Shown here piece by piece: positions 34,870 through 43,898 of a stretch of DNA of 64,000 bases; the first letter of the stretch is position 1; the number at the start of each line of letters is the position of its first letter. Source of the stretch: CAJQQK01 sp963696075. GTDB lineage: Bacteria > Pseudomonadota > Alphaproteobacteria > Rhizobiales > Hyphomicrobiaceae. A program made the translations under genes and the position numbers. The notes beneath the pieces were generated by a model. That model was not told where the DNA came from. It was given only the letters and a program-made list of their open reading frames with translations, and did no database searches. The stretch lies in NCBI GenBank assembly GCA_963696075.1, contig CAVOJD010000015.1, positions 124,001 to 188,000 on the forward strand, read 5' to 3'.

Positions 34870-35469
34870 TCAGCCGTTCGGCTCCTGCTCGACCAGTTGC
34901 TCCAGGCGCCGGCTGAGGTACCAGGACAGCGCCAGGAAGCCGACCAGCATCGCCAGCCCCACGGTCGAGGACGCCTCGTTGAGGGCCTTCTCGGAGAACT
35001 GGCCGAAGGCGTAGCCGATCGATACGACGACGGCGGCCCAGATGCCGGAGGCAACAAGATTGATGGGCAAGAAGGCGGCCCACGATACATTCGACATGCC
35101 ATAGGCAAAGCCCGCGACGCCCCGAATGCCATGGGGGTAGCGGTGCGCCATGATCATCCAGAGATAGTGGTTGTCGGTCAGGCGGGTGACCACTCTGGCG
35201 ACACGCTCAAGCTTTGGGAAACGACGCAGTAAGGCTGTGCCATAGCGGCGGCCGACCCAGAACCGAATGGTGTCGCCGAGGAAGCTGCCGATCCAACAGG
35301 CTGCGATCAGGGGGCCCACGGCCAACGCGCCGGCATGGGCCGCGAAGCCGGCGAATAGCGTGATCAGCAGGCTGTGGGAGGCCGCGTAGGCAAACACGAT
35401 CGAGTAGACGGCGTTGCCGTGCTGACGAATGATCTCCAGGAAGGAGGCGAGGTCGGTCGGGATGGGCAC
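34870..35469 (-). CDS. DedA-family membrane protein
   Basis: 199-residue polytopic inner-membrane protein of the DedA/SNARE-associated family, linked in other bacteria to undecaprenyl-phosphate or phospholipid recycling and membrane-potential homeostasis. Recognisable parts are GSFLGDTIRFWVGRRYG, HRYPHGIRGVAGFAYGMS, where the Arg pair and Gly are conserved, and FLPINLVASGIWAAVVVSIG. GTG at 35469 starts the frame before the re-entrant hydrophobic region. It stands alone between two spaced genes. Confidence 0.85.
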   Translation of the reverse strand: MPIPTDLASFLEIIRQHGNAVYSIVFAYAASHSLLITLFAGFAAHAGALAVGPLIAACWIGSFLGDTIRFWVGRRYGTALLRRFPKLERVARVVTRLTDNHYLWMIMAHRYPHGIRGVAGFAYGMSNVSWAAFLPINLVASGIWAAVVVSIGYAFGQFSEKALNEASSTVGLAMLVGFLALSWYLSRRLEQLVEQEPNG

Positions 35470-35642
35470 GGTGTGGACGTCTCACGGTGAGGGGCGGGCA
35501 TGGCGTGGGAGTGATACGCCCGGATCTGGCGTGTCCCCGGCGCGAAGATAGGGAGGTTTGGGGCGGTGTACAATGTTGCCCGGCGGTGGTGCAGAGTTTG
35601 CCCTGGTCTAACGCAGGTTGCTCGACACCTTGGGCTCGATGT

Positions 35643-36404
35643 CTAGAGGCGCGCCGTGACCCCGCCGTCCACATACAACACATGGCCGGTCACGAAGCTT
35701 GCCGCGTCCGAGGCGAGGAAGACGGCGGCGCCGACGAGTTCGTCGACCTCGCCCCAGCGGCCCAGGGGGGTGCGGTCGGTCAGCCAGGATGAGAATTTCT
35801 CGTCCGCGACGAGGGCTGCGTTGAGTTCGGTGGCGAAATAGCCGGGGCCGAGGCCGTTGACGCGGATGCCGTGCCGGCCCCAGTCGATCGCCATGCCCTT
35901 GGTGAGCATCTTGAGGCCGCCCTTGGAGGCGGCGTAAGGGGCGATGGAGGGGCGGCCCAATTCGCTCTGGACGGAGCAGATGTTGATGATCGAGCCGCGT
36001 CCGCGCGGGATCATCTTGTTGGCGACGGGCTTGGAGACGTAGAACACGCTGTCGAGGTTGGTCGACATCAGTTCGCGCCAGGTTGCCTCCTCGAAGGCCT
36101 CGAGGCTCTCGCGGCGCTGGATGCCGGCGTTGTTGATCAGGATTTCGATCGGGCCGACATTGGCTTCGATGTCGTCGATCGCGCGGGCCGCGGCCTCGGG
36201 GTCGGTGACGTCGAAGGGGGCTGCGTGGGCCTTCAGGCCGGCGTCTTTGAGGGACTGGACGACGTTTTCCACCACATCCGGGCGGCGGCCATTGATGACC
36301 ACTTCGGCGCCGGCTTTTGCCAGGCCGCGGGCCAGTGCCTCGCCGATGCCGGCGGAGGAACCGGTGATGAGGGCCAAGCGGCCGTCGAGGTTGAAGGCGT
36401 CCAT
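35643..36404 (-). CDS. idnO: Gluconate 5-dehydrogenase (SDR family)
   Basis: 253-residue short-chain dehydrogenase that interconverts 5-keto-D-gluconate and D-gluconate. The NAD(P) motif is LITGSSAGIGEALARGLAKA, then INNAGIQRRES, the catalytic Ser in NICSVQSELGR and the Tyr-x3-Lys in PYAASKGG, and the C-terminal GPGYFATELNAALV and YVDGG. The QSELGR and IQRR elements match IdnO closely. It is divergent from idnD (75 bp apart), so the two probably share a control region. Confidence 0.85.
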   Translation of the reverse strand: MDAFNLDGRLALITGSSAGIGEALARGLAKAGAEVVINGRRPDVVENVVQSLKDAGLKAHAAPFDVTDPEAAARAIDDIEANVGPIEILINNAGIQRRESLEAFEEATWRELMSTNLDSVFYVSKPVANKMIPRGRGSIINICSVQSELGRPSIAPYAASKGGLKMLTKGMAIDWGRHGIRVNGLGPGYFATELNAALVADEKFSSWLTDRTPLGRWGEVDELVGAAVFLASDAASFVTGHVLYVDGGVTARL

Positions 36405-36479
36405 CGTGTAACTCTCGTTTGATCCGGGCTTCGGGTGCAGTAGATTGGGTGGTTCAACTAATCAGGTGAGGTAAGCGGG

Positions 36480-37520
36480 ATGCAAGCGGTTCGCTGTCAT
36501 GGCCCCCATGAACTCAAGGTGGAAGAGGTCGCGGATCCGGCCAAGGCGCCCGGGCCTGGCGAGGTGTTGGTGCGTATCGAGCGCGGCGGCATCTGCGGGT
36601 CGGACCTGCACTATTATCACGACGGTGGTTTCGGGACGATCCGGATCAAGGAGCCGATGACGCTTGGTCATGAGGTCTCAGGGATCGTCGAGGCGGTCGG
36701 GGCGGGGGTCAAGGCGGTGCGGGCCGGGGAGCGGGTGGCGGTCAATCCGAGCCTTGCGTGTGGGACGTGTGCGTATTGCCGGCGCGGGGAGCAACTGCAT
36801 TGCCTGGAGATGCGCTTCTTTGGCAGCGCGATGCGGTTTCCGCACGTGCAGGGGGCGTTTTCTGAATACGTGACGGTGGATGAAAGCCAGTGCTTCAAGG
36901 TGCTGGGTACGCTGACGGCGGGGGAGGCTGCGATGGCGGAGCCGCTGGCGGTGTGTCTGCACGCGGTCAATCAGGCCGGGCCGCTGGTGGGGGCCAAGGT
37001 TCTGATCACGGGGTCGGGGCCGATCGGGGTGTTGTGTGCGGTTGCAGCGCGCCGGGCGGGGGCAACGGAGATTGTGGCAACCGATGTGGCGGCGCTTCCG
37101 CTCAAGACGATGGAACGGGTGGGGGCGGACATGGTGATCGATATCGCCGCCAACCCCGGCGGTCTCAAGGCGTTCGGGGAGAACAAGGGGACGTTCGATG
37201 TGGTGTTCGAGGCATCGGGCCAGGAAGCGGCGCTGGTCGGCGCGCTGGAGGCGGTGCGGCCCGGGGGGCGGATCGTGCAGGTCGGGATTGGCGGCGACAT
37301 GACGCTGCCGATGACGACGGTCGTTGCGAAGGAAATCAGCATTCGCGGAACCTTCCGGTTCCATGCGGAATTCGGCACGGCGGTGGAGATGATGAACAAG
37401 GGGCTGATCGATGTGTCGCCGCTGATCTCGCAGACGATGCCGTTCGCCCAGGCGCAGGCAGCGTTCGATCTGGCGGGCGACCGGGGGAAGGCGATGAAGG
37501 TGCAACTGGCGTTCAGTTAA
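36480..37520 (+). CDS. idnD: L-idonate 5-dehydrogenase (zinc MDR family)
   Basis: 346-residue zinc alcohol dehydrogenase-type enzyme that oxidises L-idonate to 5-ketogluconate, feeding IdnO. RGGICGSDLHYYHDGG carries the catalytic-zinc Cys, GHEVSG the His/Glu, and the structural-zinc Cys set is in ACGTCAYCRRGEQLHC. MRFFGSAMRFPHVQGAF is a stretch characteristic of idonate dehydrogenases. The Rossmann motif is ITGSGPIGVLCAVAA. No idonate transporter or regulator is adjacent. Confidence 0.87.
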   Translation: MQAVRCHGPHELKVEEVADPAKAPGPGEVLVRIERGGICGSDLHYYHDGGFGTIRIKEPMTLGHEVSGIVEAVGAGVKAVRAGERVAVNPSLACGTCAYCRRGEQLHCLEMRFFGSAMRFPHVQGAFSEYVTVDESQCFKVLGTLTAGEAAMAEPLAVCLHAVNQAGPLVGAKVLITGSGPIGVLCAVAARRAGATEIVATDVAALPLKTMERVGADMVIDIAANPGGLKAFGENKGTFDVVFEASGQEAALVGALEAVRPGGRIVQVGIGGDMTLPMTTVVAKEISIRGTFRFHAEFGTAVEMMNKGLIDVSPLISQTMPFAQAQAAFDLAGDRGKAMKVQLAFS

Positions 37521-37623
37521 CGCCACGCCGAGATCGCTGCTTGGCCGCATTGACGGGGGAGGGGGCATGCTTATGCTGGCGGGTCGCGTTTGCCGATACC
37601 ATATGCGGGAGACGAGATGAGAG

Positions 37624-37899
37624 ATGTTAACGACGGCGCGGAGGCGGCCAAAAGTGCAGCAGGACGCTCGACAGGCGGAACAGGAGACGGGAGCGGCGCA
37701 ACGCGGCCTCTTCGTCAACGGCGAGGCGTGTGCAAGCGCTGCGGCGACACTTGGCGAGTTGGTGCGCGAACTCGGTTATGGTGAGCGGCGGATCGCAACG
37801 GCGGTGAATGGCCAGTTTGTTGCTGGCAGTGAGCGCGATGCGACCCTGCTCGAAGACGGTGATCGCGTCGAAATCGTTGCCCCGCGCCAGGGCGGATAG
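37624..37899 (+). CDS. thiS: ThiS sulfur carrier protein
   Basis: Ubiquitin-like sulfur carrier of thiazole synthesis. The core LFVNGEACASAAATLGELV, AVNGQFVAGSERD, LEDGDRVEIVAPRQGG ends in the required Gly-Gly, the site of thiocarboxylate formation. About 25 extra N-terminal residues from ATG 37624 are atypical, so a later start such as GTG near 37654 is possible. First gene of thiS-thiG-thiE. I see no TPP riboswitch in the 100 bp upstream. Confidence 0.88.
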   Translation: MLTTARRRPKVQQDARQAEQETGAAQRGLFVNGEACASAAATLGELVRELGYGERRIATAVNGQFVAGSERDATLLEDGDRVEIVAPRQGG

Positions 37900-37959
37900 A
37901 GGGCGGACAGGCCGCGTTGCACCCCCCGGTTGCCGCAACGGCGAAACGCTGAGAAGGCC

Positions 37960-38799
37960 ATGACTATCATCGACAGGGAACGCATGACGGACGGACGCGC
38001 CGAGGCGGCAGATGCCTTCGCGCCGTATGGGCAAGAGGTCGGCTCACGGCTGCTGCTTGGCACGGCGCAATATCCCTCGCCCGAGATCTTAGGCAACGCG
38101 GTCAAGCGTTCCGGCGCAGGCATCGTGACGGTGTCGCTGCGGCGGGAAGCGGCGCAAGGGGGCGGGGGCGATCGCTTCTTTGAACTGATCAGTTCGTGGG
38201 GCGTTCACGTTCTGCCGAATACGGCGGGGTGCCGGACGGCGAAGGAGGCGATCAATACCGCGCTGATGGCACGTGAGCTGTTCGATACGCGCTGGGTCAA
38301 GCTCGAGGTGATCGCCAATGACGATACGTTGCAGCCCGATGTGTTCGGTCTTGTCGAGGCGGCGCGGGAGCTGAGTGGGCAGGGGTTCGAGGTGTTTCCC
38401 TACACCACGGAGGACCTGGGGGTCGCGGAGCGGCTGATGGCTGCGGGGTGTGATGTCCTGATGCCCTGGGGCGCGCCGATCGGGACCGCGCGCGGTCTTG
38501 CAAACCCGTATGCGCTGAAGACGATGCGCAACTATTTTCCCGGCGTTCCCCTGGTTGTTGATGCCGGGATCGGGGCGCCAAGCCACGCGATGCATGCGAT
38601 GGAGCTCGGGTTTGATGCCGTGCTGCTCAACACCGCGGTTGCCAAGGCGGGCGACCCGGTGGAGATGGCGGCAGCGTTCGGGGAAGCCGTGGCAGCAGGG
38701 CGAAAAGCGTTTCTTGCCGGGCTGATGGAGCCGCGCGACATGGCCGCGCCGTCGACGCCGGTTGCCGGCACGCCGTTTTTTGATCTGGGGCAGAAGTGA
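37960..38799 (+). CDS. thiG: ThiG thiazole synthase
   Basis: 279-residue TIM-barrel enzyme that builds the thiazole phosphate of thiamine from deoxyxylulose phosphate, dehydroglycine and ThiS thiocarboxylate. SRLLLGTAQYPSPEIL, the Schiff-base Lys at about residue 114 in VKLEVIANDDTLQPD, MPWGAPIGTARGL and VPLVVDAGIGAPSHAMHAME are diagnostic. ATG at 37960 has GAGAAGG upstream. The stop overlaps the thiE ATG (TGATG), so the two are coupled. Confidence 0.95.
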   Translation: MTIIDRERMTDGRAEAADAFAPYGQEVGSRLLLGTAQYPSPEILGNAVKRSGAGIVTVSLRREAAQGGGGDRFFELISSWGVHVLPNTAGCRTAKEAINTALMARELFDTRWVKLEVIANDDTLQPDVFGLVEAARELSGQGFEVFPYTTEDLGVAERLMAAGCDVLMPWGAPIGTARGLANPYALKTMRNYFPGVPLVVDAGIGAPSHAMHAMELGFDAVLLNTAVAKAGDPVEMAAAFGEAVAAGRKAFLAGLMEPRDMAAPSTPVAGTPFFDLGQK

Positions 38800-39434
38800 T
38801 GACGCGGGCAAATGCAGCGGCGATCGGTCTCGACGTCTTCTATCCGATCGTGCCGGATATCGCGTGGTTGAAGCGGTTGCTGCCGCTTGGCATTCGCACC
38901 GTCCAGATCCGGATCAAGGATGAGAGCGATGAGGCGGTGCGCGCACAGATCGCAGAGGCCATCCGGCTGTGTCAGGCGGCCGGGTGTCAGCTCATCGTCA
39001 ACGACTACTGGGAGATCGCGCTCGATCTTGGCGCGGATTTCATTCACCTCGGCCAGGAGGATCTGGCGGACGCGGACGTTTCGCGCATCAAGACGGCGGG
39101 ATGCCGGCTCGGGGTTTCAACGCATGATGAAGCGGAACGCGACATCGCGCTTGGCGTGAAGCCCGACTATATCGCGCTCGGGCCGGTCTATGAGACCAAG
39201 CTCAAGGTCATGAAGTGGGCACCGCAAGGGCTCGAGCGGGTCGGGCAATGGAGGCAGGCGGTGGGTGATCTGCCGCTTGTCGGCATTGCCGGCATCACGA
39301 TTGAGCGCGCGCCGGGGGTGCTTGAGGCGGGGGCGGACTCATGTGCCGTGATCACCGACTTTATCACCCACGATGACCCTGAAGCCCGGGTTGCCGAGTG
39401 GCTCGCGTGGGCGCAAACAGCGCGAAAGGACTAA
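38799..39434 (+). CDS. thiE: ThiE thiamine-phosphate synthase
   Basis: 211-residue TIM-barrel enzyme that joins the pyrimidine and thiazole moieties to give thiamine phosphate. Marks are GIRTVQIRIKDESD, CQLIVNDYWEIALDLGADFI, HLGQEDL, LGVSTHD and IALGPVYETK. The substrate loop differs from the most common form but fits the alphaproteobacterial subgroup. ATG at 38799 overlaps the thiG stop. It completes the thiS-thiG-thiE operon; the CHAD gene follows six bases after the stop. Confidence 0.9.
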   Translation: MTRANAAAIGLDVFYPIVPDIAWLKRLLPLGIRTVQIRIKDESDEAVRAQIAEAIRLCQAAGCQLIVNDYWEIALDLGADFIHLGQEDLADADVSRIKTAGCRLGVSTHDEAERDIALGVKPDYIALGPVYETKLKVMKWAPQGLERVGQWRQAVGDLPLVGIAGITIERAPGVLEAGADSCAVITDFITHDDPEARVAEWLAWAQTARKD

Positions 39435-39440
39435 CCGTCG

Positions 39441-40385
39441 GTGGCCTACCGGTTCGAGACAGGTGAAGATGTCGGGGCGGGCTTCAGGCGGATCGCGGAT
39501 GAGCAATTCGCCAAGATACTGCGGCGCTTCAAGATGGATCGTGAGGGCGAGACGACGATCCATGAGGCGCGCAAATCGCTGAAGCGGCTCAAGGCGCTGT
39601 TGAAACTCGTGCGGCAGGGGCTGGGGAAGAAAGACTACCGGCGGGAATACGACACCATCAGAGATGCGGGTCGGCTGCTTTCCGGTGCGCGCGATTTCGA
39701 GGTGATGCCGGCGACGCTTGCCTCGCTGAAGGCTGCAAGCGGCGACCTGGACAAGGTCGGCGCCGGTCAAGTGGCGGCGGCGATTGCGCGCGCGAAACGC
39801 GATTTCGAGCAGACGTGGGACCGTGACAAGGCGATCGATGCTGCGGTCGGCGAACTCAAGGCTTCGGCAAAGCGGTTCGCGACTGTTGCGCTCGATGACG
39901 ATTTCGAGGTTCTTGCGAAGGGGGCGGGGAAATGCCTGTCCGTGCTTCGCGCGCAAGGCGAGCATGCGCTATCGACGGGGCATGACGAAGATTTTCATGA
40001 GTGGCGCAAGAGCGCGCAGTTGCACTGGCGGCACCTGCGCCTGCTCTCACCCGTCTGGCCGGAGTTGATTGCGGCGCGGATTGATGTCACGCGGTCGCTG
40101 GCCGATGTGCTCGGATATGATCACGACCTCGCGGTGCTTGCGAAATTCGCAGAGACGGTGCCAGAAAACCGTCTCGACAAGGCTCGGCGTGCAGGACTCG
40201 AGACGTCGGTCAAGCAACGCCAAGAGGCTCTCAGGGATGAGGCGCGCGCGTATGCGGGGCTGTTGATCATCGATGAACCGGCGCGGTTCAGTCGGCAGTT
40301 GATGGCCTATCGTGCGGCGCGCGCGAAAATCGATGCGCTTGTCGAACCGTTCGCGCCGCTCGGAGAGCTTGGCGCGGTTGAGTGA
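39441..40385 (+). CDS. CHAD-domain protein
   Basis: 314-residue, largely helical CHAD-domain protein. CHAD domains bind polyphosphate through rows of conserved basic residues, here visible as IHEARKSLKRLKALLKL near residues 40-56, DFHEWRKSAQLHWRHLRLL and similar segments. No CYTH/triphosphatase domain is attached, unlike some relatives. GTG at 39441 has AAAGGA ten bases upstream and follows thiE by six bases, so it may be the last gene of the thi operon, an unexpected partner. A strong terminator follows. Confidence 0.85.
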   Translation: MAYRFETGEDVGAGFRRIADEQFAKILRRFKMDREGETTIHEARKSLKRLKALLKLVRQGLGKKDYRREYDTIRDAGRLLSGARDFEVMPATLASLKAASGDLDKVGAGQVAAAIARAKRDFEQTWDRDKAIDAAVGELKASAKRFATVALDDDFEVLAKGAGKCLSVLRAQGEHALSTGHDEDFHEWRKSAQLHWRHLRLLSPVWPELIAARIDVTRSLADVLGYDHDLAVLAKFAETVPENRLDKARRAGLETSVKQRQEALRDEARAYAGLLIIDEPARFSRQLMAYRAARAKIDALVEPFAPLGELGAVE

Positions 40386-40425
40386 AACCGCTTTGCCGGC
40401 AGAATTGATCTCTTGAAAAACGAAA

Positions 40426-40450
40426 GGCCGGCCGCGGGAAGCGGCCGGCC
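40426..40450. terminator. Bidirectional rho-independent terminator
   Basis: GGCCGGCCGC and GCGGCCGGCC form a perfect ten-pair stem with loop GGGAA. On the minus strand it is followed by TTTCGTTTTT, ideal for ending phoX transcripts, and on the plus strand by CTTAT. It separates convergent CHAD and phoX genes. Confidence 0.85.
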
Positions 40451-40487
40451 CTTATCGCCAGATGCGATCGGTCAAGGGTCCGTTCGA

Positions 40488-42392
40488 CTAGCCGACGATG
40501 CCGCCGTCTTCACGCGTGATGGCAATCACGGCGGAGCGGGGGACGGCGTCGCCGCCTTCGGGCCAGTGGCTGTCGCCTTTTTCACCCGGATGCTGGATGC
40601 CGACGAACATCGTGCGGCGATCCGGCGACCAGGTGAGGCCGGTGACTTCGCACTCCTTAGGGCCGACCAGGAAGCGGCGGATCTCGCCCGTCACCGGGTC
40701 ACCCGCCAGCATCTGGTTGTTGCCCTGGCCCTTGAAGTCGCCGGCGTTCTTGTAGTTGCCGTCGGTCTGGATCCAGAGCAGGCCGTTGGAATCGAACTTC
40801 AGGCCGTCGGGCGAGTTGAACATGTTGTCGGCGCTGATGTTCGATGAGCCGGCGTGGGCGTCCTGGTGGACGGTCGGGTTGCCGGCGAGCACGTAGAGAT
40901 CCCAGGTGAAGCCGGCGGCGGTGTGGTCGCCAGCATCGGGACGCCAGCGCACGATCTGGCCGTAGTTGTTCTTCTCGCGCGGGTTGGGGCCAAAGGCCGG
41001 GGTCGGATCACCGCCCTTGTTTGGCTTGAGACCGCGGTTCTTGTTGTTGGTCAGTGCGCAGTAGACTTCCGGCGCCTTGGGGTTGGCTGCGACCCACTCC
41101 GGGCGGTCCATGGTGGTCGCACCAACGGCGGAGCCGGCGAGACGGGTGTTGATGCAGATTTCCGCCATCGAGGCCATGCCGGTTGTCTCCGGCGTCAGGT
41201 TGACCCAGGCGCCGGTGCCGTCTGCGCTGAACTTGGCAACCGAGAGGGTGCCGTTCTCGAGCAGATCGTCGGTCGCAGCGCCGGGCGCGTAGACGCCGTT
41301 CGAGACGTAGCGATAGAGGAACTCGCCGCGTTCATCATCGCCCATGTAGACGACCACGCGGCCATCCTTGTTGATGACGGTTTCGGCGTTCTCGTGCTTG
41401 AAGCGACCGAGGGCGGTGCGCTTCTTCGGCGTCGAATTGGGATCGGTGGGATCAATTTCGACGATGTAGCCGGCGCGGTTCGGTTCATTGGGGTGCTTGG
41501 CGATATCGAAACGCTCGTCGATCTTGGCCCAGCCGTAGCCCCAGTCCTTGGGACCGATGCCGTAGCGGATGAATTGCGGCGGCAGGTCGATCGGCTTTTG
41601 ATCCTGGGTCGCTTCGCTCGAGGAGAAGTAGCCGTTGAAGTTTTCCTCGCAGGTGAGGTACGTGCCCCAGGGCGTGATGCCGTTGCCGCAGTTGTTCCAG
41701 GTGCCAAGCGACTTGGTGCCGGTCGGGTCGGCTGCGGTCTTCATGAGGTCGTGGCCAGCGGCGGGGCCGGTCAGCGCCATTTCGGTCTTCGGCGTGATGC
41801 GGCGATTGAAGGGGCTGTCCTTGACGACCTGCCACTTGCCGTCGACGCGGGCGACTTCCATCACCGAGACGCCGTGGCACATCATGCCCTTGGCGATATC
41901 GTCGTCAGAGGCTGCCTTGGCATCGGGGTTGTTGCCCCAGAGGATCGAGCGGTTGGTGTACTCGTTGTTGACGGCGAGAAGCATCTTGCCGTCGTGGAAG
42001 AATAGATCCATGCCGTCGTTGTTGTCGCCGAAGGCACGTTCATGGGTCGCCGCCGTGCCGCGGGTGGCGTGATCGAAGTCGGCGCCGTCGGACCAGAGCG
42101 GGTCGCCCCAGCGGACGACGATGTCCATCTTGTAGCCAGCGGGCACGGTGATGTCGTCGTGGCTGTTGGTTGGGATCTGGTCGAAGGCGAAGCGGTTTTG
42201 TGACGCCGCGGCCGTGAGTGCGGGAAGCGAGCTTGCCAGTGCTGCAAAACTGCCGAAGGCAAGCGCGCCGCCGAGAAGCCCGCGGCGGCTGATGGCGGTT
42301 TCGACGATCGAATCGAAGTCGGTTTCGTCCGGACGGGGGCTTACAACTTCATCGAATTCGTCAAACGAGAGGTCGTCGGTGTCTTTGGCCAT
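40488..42392 (-). CDS. phoX: PhoX-type alkaline phosphatase, Tat-exported
   Basis: 634-residue periplasmic phosphatase of the PhoX family (DUF839), which uses calcium and iron and not zinc. The N-terminal Tat signal is SRRGLLGGALAFG at about residues 36-48, after an unusually acidic leader. The mature chain has family features such as NNGITPWGTYLTCEENFNGY, AGYIVEIDP, GDDERGEFLYRYVS, SPDGLKFDSNGLLWIQTDG and a C-terminal GIQHPGE. It would release phosphate from phosphoesters. ATG at 42392 has GGAGG about eleven bases upstream; a TTG at 42410 is less likely. Confidence 0.9.
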   Translation of the reverse strand: MAKDTDDLSFDEFDEVVSPRPDETDFDSIVETAISRRGLLGGALAFGSFAALASSLPALTAAASQNRFAFDQIPTNSHDDITVPAGYKMDIVVRWGDPLWSDGADFDHATRGTAATHERAFGDNNDGMDLFFHDGKMLLAVNNEYTNRSILWGNNPDAKAASDDDIAKGMMCHGVSVMEVARVDGKWQVVKDSPFNRRITPKTEMALTGPAAGHDLMKTAADPTGTKSLGTWNNCGNGITPWGTYLTCEENFNGYFSSSEATQDQKPIDLPPQFIRYGIGPKDWGYGWAKIDERFDIAKHPNEPNRAGYIVEIDPTDPNSTPKKRTALGRFKHENAETVINKDGRVVVYMGDDERGEFLYRYVSNGVYAPGAATDDLLENGTLSVAKFSADGTGAWVNLTPETTGMASMAEICINTRLAGSAVGATTMDRPEWVAANPKAPEVYCALTNNKNRGLKPNKGGDPTPAFGPNPREKNNYGQIVRWRPDAGDHTAAGFTWDLYVLAGNPTVHQDAHAGSSNISADNMFNSPDGLKFDSNGLLWIQTDGNYKNAGDFKGQGNNQMLAGDPVTGEIRRFLVGPKECEVTGLTWSPDRRTMFVGIQHPGEKGDSHWPEGGDAVPRSAVIAITREDGGIVG

Positions 42393-42818
42393 GACGGCAT
42401 CATCCTCCAAGCTCTATGGCTGCCAGGTCTTTGTTCTAGAGACGGCCGGTGCTGTTTGAGCCCGTGCCCGGCCGCGTCGGCGCCGCGCTGTACCCGTGCG
42501 ACCCATTGTGGGAACGGTCAACGCGTGGCTGCGGCCAACAGCGAACTAGATACGATCCAATCTGCTGCAGTTTGATGACAGATTGCGGCGCGGTAACCGG
42601 CAACGATGCCAAGCGCCTGTGGCGGGGGACGAACGCCACAAGGCCTGGCGTTCCAAGGCTTCCTGCGCGCCCTGCCGTCTTGTCGGATTTGCCCCAAAGC
42701 GTGCGATGGCGTGGCCGTTTCCCCCCCCCTGTGTGCCAGCTTTTGGCGCGGGGGTGGGTGCGCGACCTTGATCCGTCTCAAACGTGCCGGGCTCTCCCCA
42801 GGGTCGTGGAGATGCCGG
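42393..42818. other. Intergenic region between phoX and the dioxygenase gene
   Basis: 426 bp with no supported gene on either strand. It should contain the phoX promoter, since both flanking genes run leftward. I see no convincing PHO box, only scattered short inverted repeats. Confidence 0.45.
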
Positions 42819-43682
42819 TTATGCCGCCACGGGGCGCGCTTCGTCGCGGATCTGGGTGCGGTGCATGCGGCGGCGCTGGGCCGGGTCGAGGGGGCCGCGA
42901 CGGTGCAACGTGCAGCGGTTGTCCCAAAGCACCAGGTCGCCGGTCCGCCACTCCTGTGCCCAGGTGTGGTCGTTCTTGACGATGTGATCCCAGAGCTGGT
43001 CGAGAAGGGCGTCGCTTTCCGCATCGGAGAGCCCGACGATCCAGGCGTTGGGGCGGCGGCCGATATATAGCGAGGGCTTGCCGGTCAGGGGGTGGCGGGC
43101 AACGAGGGGGTGGATTGCGCCGGGGCGTTCTTCGTTGGTGTATTCAGCTTCCATGCCGACGCGGGCCTGGCCGGCGGAATTGCGGGTGGCGTCGTGCTTG
43201 ATCTGGAGGCCCTGGATGCGCGCCTTGACGTCGTCGGGCAGCGTCTCGTAGGCGGCGTAGAGGTTGTAGAACTCGGTGTTGCCGCCGGTTGCCGGCGTTT
43301 CGACGCCGTAGAGGATCGAGGCTTTTGGCGGCAGGTCCTTGTAGCTCATGTCCTGATGCCAGACGAGTTCGGAGTTGCCGAGGCTGCCCAGTGGTTTGTC
43401 GCCTTCGACAATGTTGGAGATGATGGCGATGTCGCGGCGGCGGTCGTGGTTGGGCGTGCCGGAGGCGCGAATGGGGGCGTCGTCAAGGTCGCCGAAATGG
43501 GCGGAAAACGCTGCGAGTTGATCGTCCGTCAGGTTCTGGCCGCGGAAGCGCAGGACAAGGTGTTCCGCCCAGGCGTTCTCGATTTCCTTGAACGTTGCGT
43601 CATCGATCGGCTGAGCGAGATCGATGCCTTCAATGTCAGCGCCAAGGGCACGGCCTGACGGTTTGACGGTGATCCGGGTCAT
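42819..43682 (-). CDS. TauD/TfdA-family Fe(II)/2-oxoglutarate dioxygenase
   Basis: 287-residue non-heme iron enzyme that hydroxylates a small organic acid using 2-oxoglutarate and oxygen. The iron facial triad is visible as His109 and Asp111 in LVWHQDMSY and His260 in CTLHRRGP, with a 2-oxoglutarate-binding Arg about 11 residues later. TGGNTEFYNLYAAYETLP and HPLVARHPLTGKPSLYIG are typical of the TauD/TfdA group. The substrate (taurine, 2,4-D-like or other) is not resolved. No sulfonate transporter lies next to it. Confidence 0.9.
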   Translation of the reverse strand: MTRITVKPSGRALGADIEGIDLAQPIDDATFKEIENAWAEHLVLRFRGQNLTDDQLAAFSAHFGDLDDAPIRASGTPNHDRRRDIAIISNIVEGDKPLGSLGNSELVWHQDMSYKDLPPKASILYGVETPATGGNTEFYNLYAAYETLPDDVKARIQGLQIKHDATRNSAGQARVGMEAEYTNEERPGAIHPLVARHPLTGKPSLYIGRRPNAWIVGLSDAESDALLDQLWDHIVKNDHTWAQEWRTGDLVLWDNRCTLHRRGPLDPAQRRRMHRTQIRDEARPVAA

Positions 43683-43804
43683 CGCTTTCCTCCAATAATC
43701 TGGCCTTCAATGATTTGGCCTGGAGGGATGGAAGCTGGTTGGCTCGACTGCGTCAATACGGTTCGGTGTCCGGCCCGGTGACCATCACTGATGTGAGCAG
43801 AAGT

Positions 43805-43839
43805 GGATATCCGGGCCGCGGGGGGTGGCCCGGATATCC
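43805..43839. terminator. Perfect 13-bp inverted repeat, probable terminator
   Basis: GGATATCCGGGCC (43805-43817) pairs fully with GGCCCGGATATCC (43827-43839) around a nine-base loop. It lies between the end of the small secreted-protein gene at 43899 and the start of the dioxygenase gene, both leftward. No T-run follows on the minus strand, so a regulatory or REP-like role is also possible. Confidence 0.4.
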
Positions 43840-43898
43840 GGCGCGGCGATTGGAGAGGCGGGCCCGAGGGAAAAGCCCGCTCATCGCCGGCAAACGGT

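Noticed and set aside
37521..37623. TPP riboswitch before thiS
   Set aside because: The conserved CTGAGA and ACCTGATCTGG-like boxes are absent from the 100 bp upstream of thiS.
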